Positions 62,131 to 64,000 of a stretch of 64,000 bases of DNA are shown piece after piece. Source of the stretch: an uncultured Alphaproteobacteria bacterium (GTDB lineage: Bacteria; Pseudomonadota; Alphaproteobacteria; Micropepsales; Micropepsaceae); the NCBI GenBank assembly GCA_903897605.1, contig CAIUCH010000049.1, positions 1 to 64,000 of the forward strand, written 5' to 3'. Both the position numbers and the translations under genes were made by a program. Within the stretch, counting starts at the first letter, position 1; every line of letters begins with the position of its first letter. Under the pieces are notes generated by a model. That model had not been told where the DNA came from. It saw only the letters and a list, made by a program, of their open reading frames with translations, and ran no database searches.

Positions 62131-62341
62131 GACAGGTTCCAAGGGGCGCGGGCGAGATTCGCGGGACTATACGGGCGGGGCGTCCTGCCGCCAACAGGCG
62201 CCCCACCATGCGGCCCTGGCGGCTCGCTTATCCACAAAGCGTCCCAAGCCGAACGCGACGCTGTGATGAAAATTCACAAAAAATATTTTTGCGGCCAATT
62301 TCGCCCCCCGCTTGACTCGCGGTTTTTCGGGCCTTCCCGAG

Positions 62342-62356
62342 ACCACAAGATCTGGT
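62342..62356 (+). promoter_or_regulatory. NrdR-box-like site 1 upstream of nrdJ
   Basis: ACCACAAGATCTGGT, a partial palindrome (ACCA...TGGT). Two related sites follow at 62436 and 62476. NrdR represses ribonucleotide reductase genes by binding repeated palindromic boxes; the assignment here rests on position and repetition. Confidence 0.4.
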
Positions 62357-62435
62357 AGGTAAGGTTTCGTTTACCACTTACCGCTTGCGGCCCTGGCGCC
62401 CCCGTGTCCATACTTTGGGCCAGTCACCTCTTGTG

Positions 62436-62450
62436 ACCACCAAATCTGGC
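62436..62450 (+). promoter_or_regulatory. NrdR-box-like site 2 upstream of nrdJ
   Basis: ACCACCAAATCTGGC, 94 bases after site 1 (about nine helical turns), sharing ACCAC and ATCTGG with it. Confidence 0.4.
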
Positions 62451-62475
62451 GGGATCAAAACACCCAGCCGCGCGG

Positions 62476-62490
62476 ACCACAAAATCCAGC
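62476..62490 (+). promoter_or_regulatory. NrdR-box-like site 3 upstream of nrdJ
   Basis: ACCACAAAATCCAGC, exactly 40 bases after site 2 (nearly four helical turns). It shares GGACCAC/GACCAC context with the other two sites and lies about 75 bases before the nrdJ ATG. Confidence 0.4.
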
Positions 62491-62566
62491 GGATGGGAAA
62501 CTGTCCTCCAAAGGTGTCGCAAAAAGGGGCTGGGGCCGGTCATTCCATCGCTTCTTGAGGTGTTCC

Positions 62567-64000
62567 ATGCGCATCCGCCGCCATTTCACGGTTGAGGGTC
62601 GTTCCTCCTACGAAGGCATCGCCTTCCGTACCGCTGGCAGCGAGATCCGCAATCCCGATGGTTCCATCGTCTTCGCCCAGGACGGCATCGAAGTGCCGGA
62701 AAGCTGGAGCCAGGTCGCCTGCGATGTCCTGGCGCAGAAGTATTTCCGCAAGGCGGGGGTGCCCCGAGAATTAAGACCGGTACCCGAAGAGGGCGTGCCC
62801 GATTTCCTCCGGCGCAAGCAGGCGCTTGGCAGCGAAACCACCGGCGAACATTCCGCCCGGCAGGTTTTCGACCGTCTCGCCGGCACCTGGACCTATTGGG
62901 GTTGGAAGGGCGGCTATTTCGATGGCGAGGCCGATGCGCGGGCTTTTTACGACGAGCTCTGCCACATGCTGGCGGCGCAGAAATGCGCTCCCAATTCCCC
63001 GCAATGGTTCAACACCGGCATTCATTGGGCCTATGGCATCGATGGTCCCAGCCAGGGTCATTATTATGTCGATCACAAGACCGGGCGGCTGACCAAATCC
63101 AACACCGCCTATGAGCATCCGCAGCCGCATGCCTGCTTCATCCAAAGCGTCAAGGACGATCTGGTCAATGAAGGCGGCATCATGGACCTCTGGACCCGCG
63201 AAGCGCGGCTGTTCAAATACGGCTCCGGCACCGGCACCAATTTCTCCACCCTGCGCGGCTCCGCTGAGAAACTGTCCGGTGGCGGCAAGTCTTCCGGCCT
63301 GATGAGCTTTCTCAAGATCGGCGACCGCGCCGCCGGCGCCATCAAATCGGGCGGCACGACGCGCCGCGCCGCCAAGATGGTGATCGTGGATATCGATCAT
63401 CCCGACATTGAGGATTTCATCGACTGGAAAGTGATCGAGGAGCAGAAGGTGGCGTCGCTGGTCACCGGCTCCAAGCTCGCCGCCAAGCATCTGAAGGCCG
63501 TGATGAAGGCCTGCGTCAATTGCGAAGGCTCGGGTGGCGATTGCTTCGATCCACAGAAGAACCCGGCACTGCGCCGCGAGATCCGCGCCGCCCGAGGCGC
63601 GATGATCCCCGACAACTACATCGAGCGCGTGGTGAGTTTCGCGCGCCAAGGTTACAAGGACATTGAATTTCCCAGCTACGACACCGACTGGGATTCCGAC
63701 GCCTATACCTCCGTGTCGGGGCAAAATTCCAACAACACCGTCCGGGTGACCGACGAATTCCTGAACGCGGTGCTGGAAAATGCCGACTGGAACCTGACCT
63801 ATCGCGGCAGCGACCGCATCGCCAAGACCGTGCCGGCGCGCGAATTGTGGGAAAAGATTTCCTATGCCGCCTGGGCCTGCGCCGATCCCGGCATCCAGTT
63901 TCACACCTCGATCAACGACTGGCACACCTGCCCGGCAGGCGGCGAAATCCGCGCCTCCAATCCGTGCAGCGAATACATGTTCCTGGACGACACCGCCTGC
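62567..64000 (+). CDS. nrdJ: Adenosylcobalamin-dependent (class II) ribonucleoside reductase, 5' part (cut by window edge)
   Basis: Makes deoxyribonucleotides in a B12-dependent, oxygen-independent reaction. 478 codons are present and the frame is open to the window end. It starts MRIRRHFTVEGRSSYEGI, with EIRNPDGSIVFAQDGIEVPE and WSQVACDVLAQKYFRKAGVP, the standard opening of this group. Catalytic-core text includes KCAPNSPQWFNTGIHWAYG, FKYGSGTGTNFSTLRG, and NPCSEYMFLDDTAC at the very end, holding the Cys and Glu of the radical site. A GAGG site lies before the ATG. It diverges from NDUFA12 across a region with possible NrdR boxes. Confidence 0.96.
   Translation, partial: MRIRRHFTVEGRSSYEGIAFRTAGSEIRNPDGSIVFAQDGIEVPESWSQVACDVLAQKYFRKAGVPRELRPVPEEGVPDFLRRKQALGSETTGEHSARQVFDRLAGTWTYWGWKGGYFDGEADARAFYDELCHMLAAQKCAPNSPQWFNTGIHWAYGIDGPSQGHYYVDHKTGRLTKSNTAYEHPQPHACFIQSVKDDLVNEGGIMDLWTREARLFKYGSGTGTNFSTLRGSAEKLSGGGKSSGLMSFLKIGDRAAGAIKSGGTTRRAAKMVIVDIDHPDIEDFIDWKVIEEQKVASLVTGSKLAAKHLKAVMKACVNCEGSGGDCFDPQKNPALRREIRAARGAMIPDNYIERVVSFARQGYKDIEFPSYDTDWDSDAYTSVSGQNSNNTVRVTDEFLNAVLENADWNLTYRGSDRIAKTVPARELWEKISYAAWACADPGIQFHTSINDWHTCPAGGEIRASNPCSEYMFLDDTAC

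Larger units (their letters stand above)
62131..62566. other. Divergent intergenic region upstream of nrdJ
   Basis: About 435 bases without a supported gene. It holds three ACCAC(A/C)A(A/G)ATC-type sites (listed separately), an AT-rich patch at about 62264-62292, a GGTAAG...CTTACC hairpin (62358-62382) and a probable leader of nrdJ. I looked for the conserved core of a cobalamin riboswitch, which would be logical before a B12-dependent enzyme, and did not find it. Confidence 0.5.

Noticed and set aside
62131-62566. Cobalamin riboswitch before nrdJ
   Set aside because: I could not find the conserved B12-box core or a convincing multi-arm fold.
62771-63925. A 384-codon open frame on the minus strand at the right edge
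   Set aside because: Antisense to nrdJ, whose plus-strand frame has clear class II reductase motifs through to the window end.

Overview
The window is a high-GC, densely coded chromosomal segment from an alphaproteobacterium. Evidence for that assignment includes an RNase E whose S1 domain is interrupted by a long acidic insert, an NDUFA12 complex I accessory subunit, a DUF2155 protein, a fused ThiS-ThiG, and an iscR-iscS-sufBCDSU operon. I cannot fix the order or genus from sequence alone. Nearly all genes are housekeeping or cell-envelope genes. There is no prophage, integrase, transposase, CRISPR array or rRNA.

Layout. 1-8.9 kb (minus strand): lon (cut by the window edge), clpX, clpP, tig, a tRNA-Leu(UAG), and an overlapping aminotransferase-amidase-nnr trio. 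9.1-11.1 kb (plus): glnB-glnA behind a sigma-54 type promoter and ending in a strong terminator. 11.1-16.7 kb: an accessory patch with a secreted unknown, a scar holding decayed pieces of glnA and of a histidine kinase, a small membrane protein, a fatty acid hydroxylase and two paralogous histidine kinases. 16.8-25 kb: parE, an M28 membrane peptidase, a DEAD-box helicase, a GGDEF protein and an enoyl-CoA hydratase. 25-32.8 kb (minus): one compact iron-sulfur operon, iscR-iscS-sufB-sufC-sufD-sufS-sufU-sufT-sufA-tfoX-like. 33-44.4 kb: hydrolase, anmK, tyrS, a giant AsmA-like protein, a 1-Cys-type PrxQ coupled to an M23 peptidase and a bactofilin, prfB with its programmed +1 frameshift, and a truncated ClC channel. 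44.4-64 kb: PBP1a, a periplasmic amidase, rne, a GFA protein, a GGT-like lipoprotein, a BepA-like protease with a DsbA-like protein, thiSG, aroQ-accB-accC, DoxX, aat, a DUF2155-mlaD-NDUFA12 cluster, and the 5' part of a B12-dependent ribonucleotide reductase, nrdJ.

Working together: Lon, ClpXP and trigger factor form a proteostasis block. GlnB and GlnA form the nitrogen sensor/assimilation pair. The SUF operon carries its own Rrf2-type regulator. PBP1a, the amidase, the M23 peptidase, bactofilin and AnmK all act on peptidoglycan.

The least ordinary content is small. Several families of short hairpin-rich intergenic repeats are scattered through the window. At two genes (tyrS and accC) a hairpin element sits between the working 3' end of the gene and a second, degenerate copy of the same gene's 3' end. 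Together with the glnA/kinase scar and the cut-off ClC gene, these suggest repeated small recombination events at gene ends, and they are my best candidates for something undescribed. All function calls come from reading motifs by eye; no database search was run.
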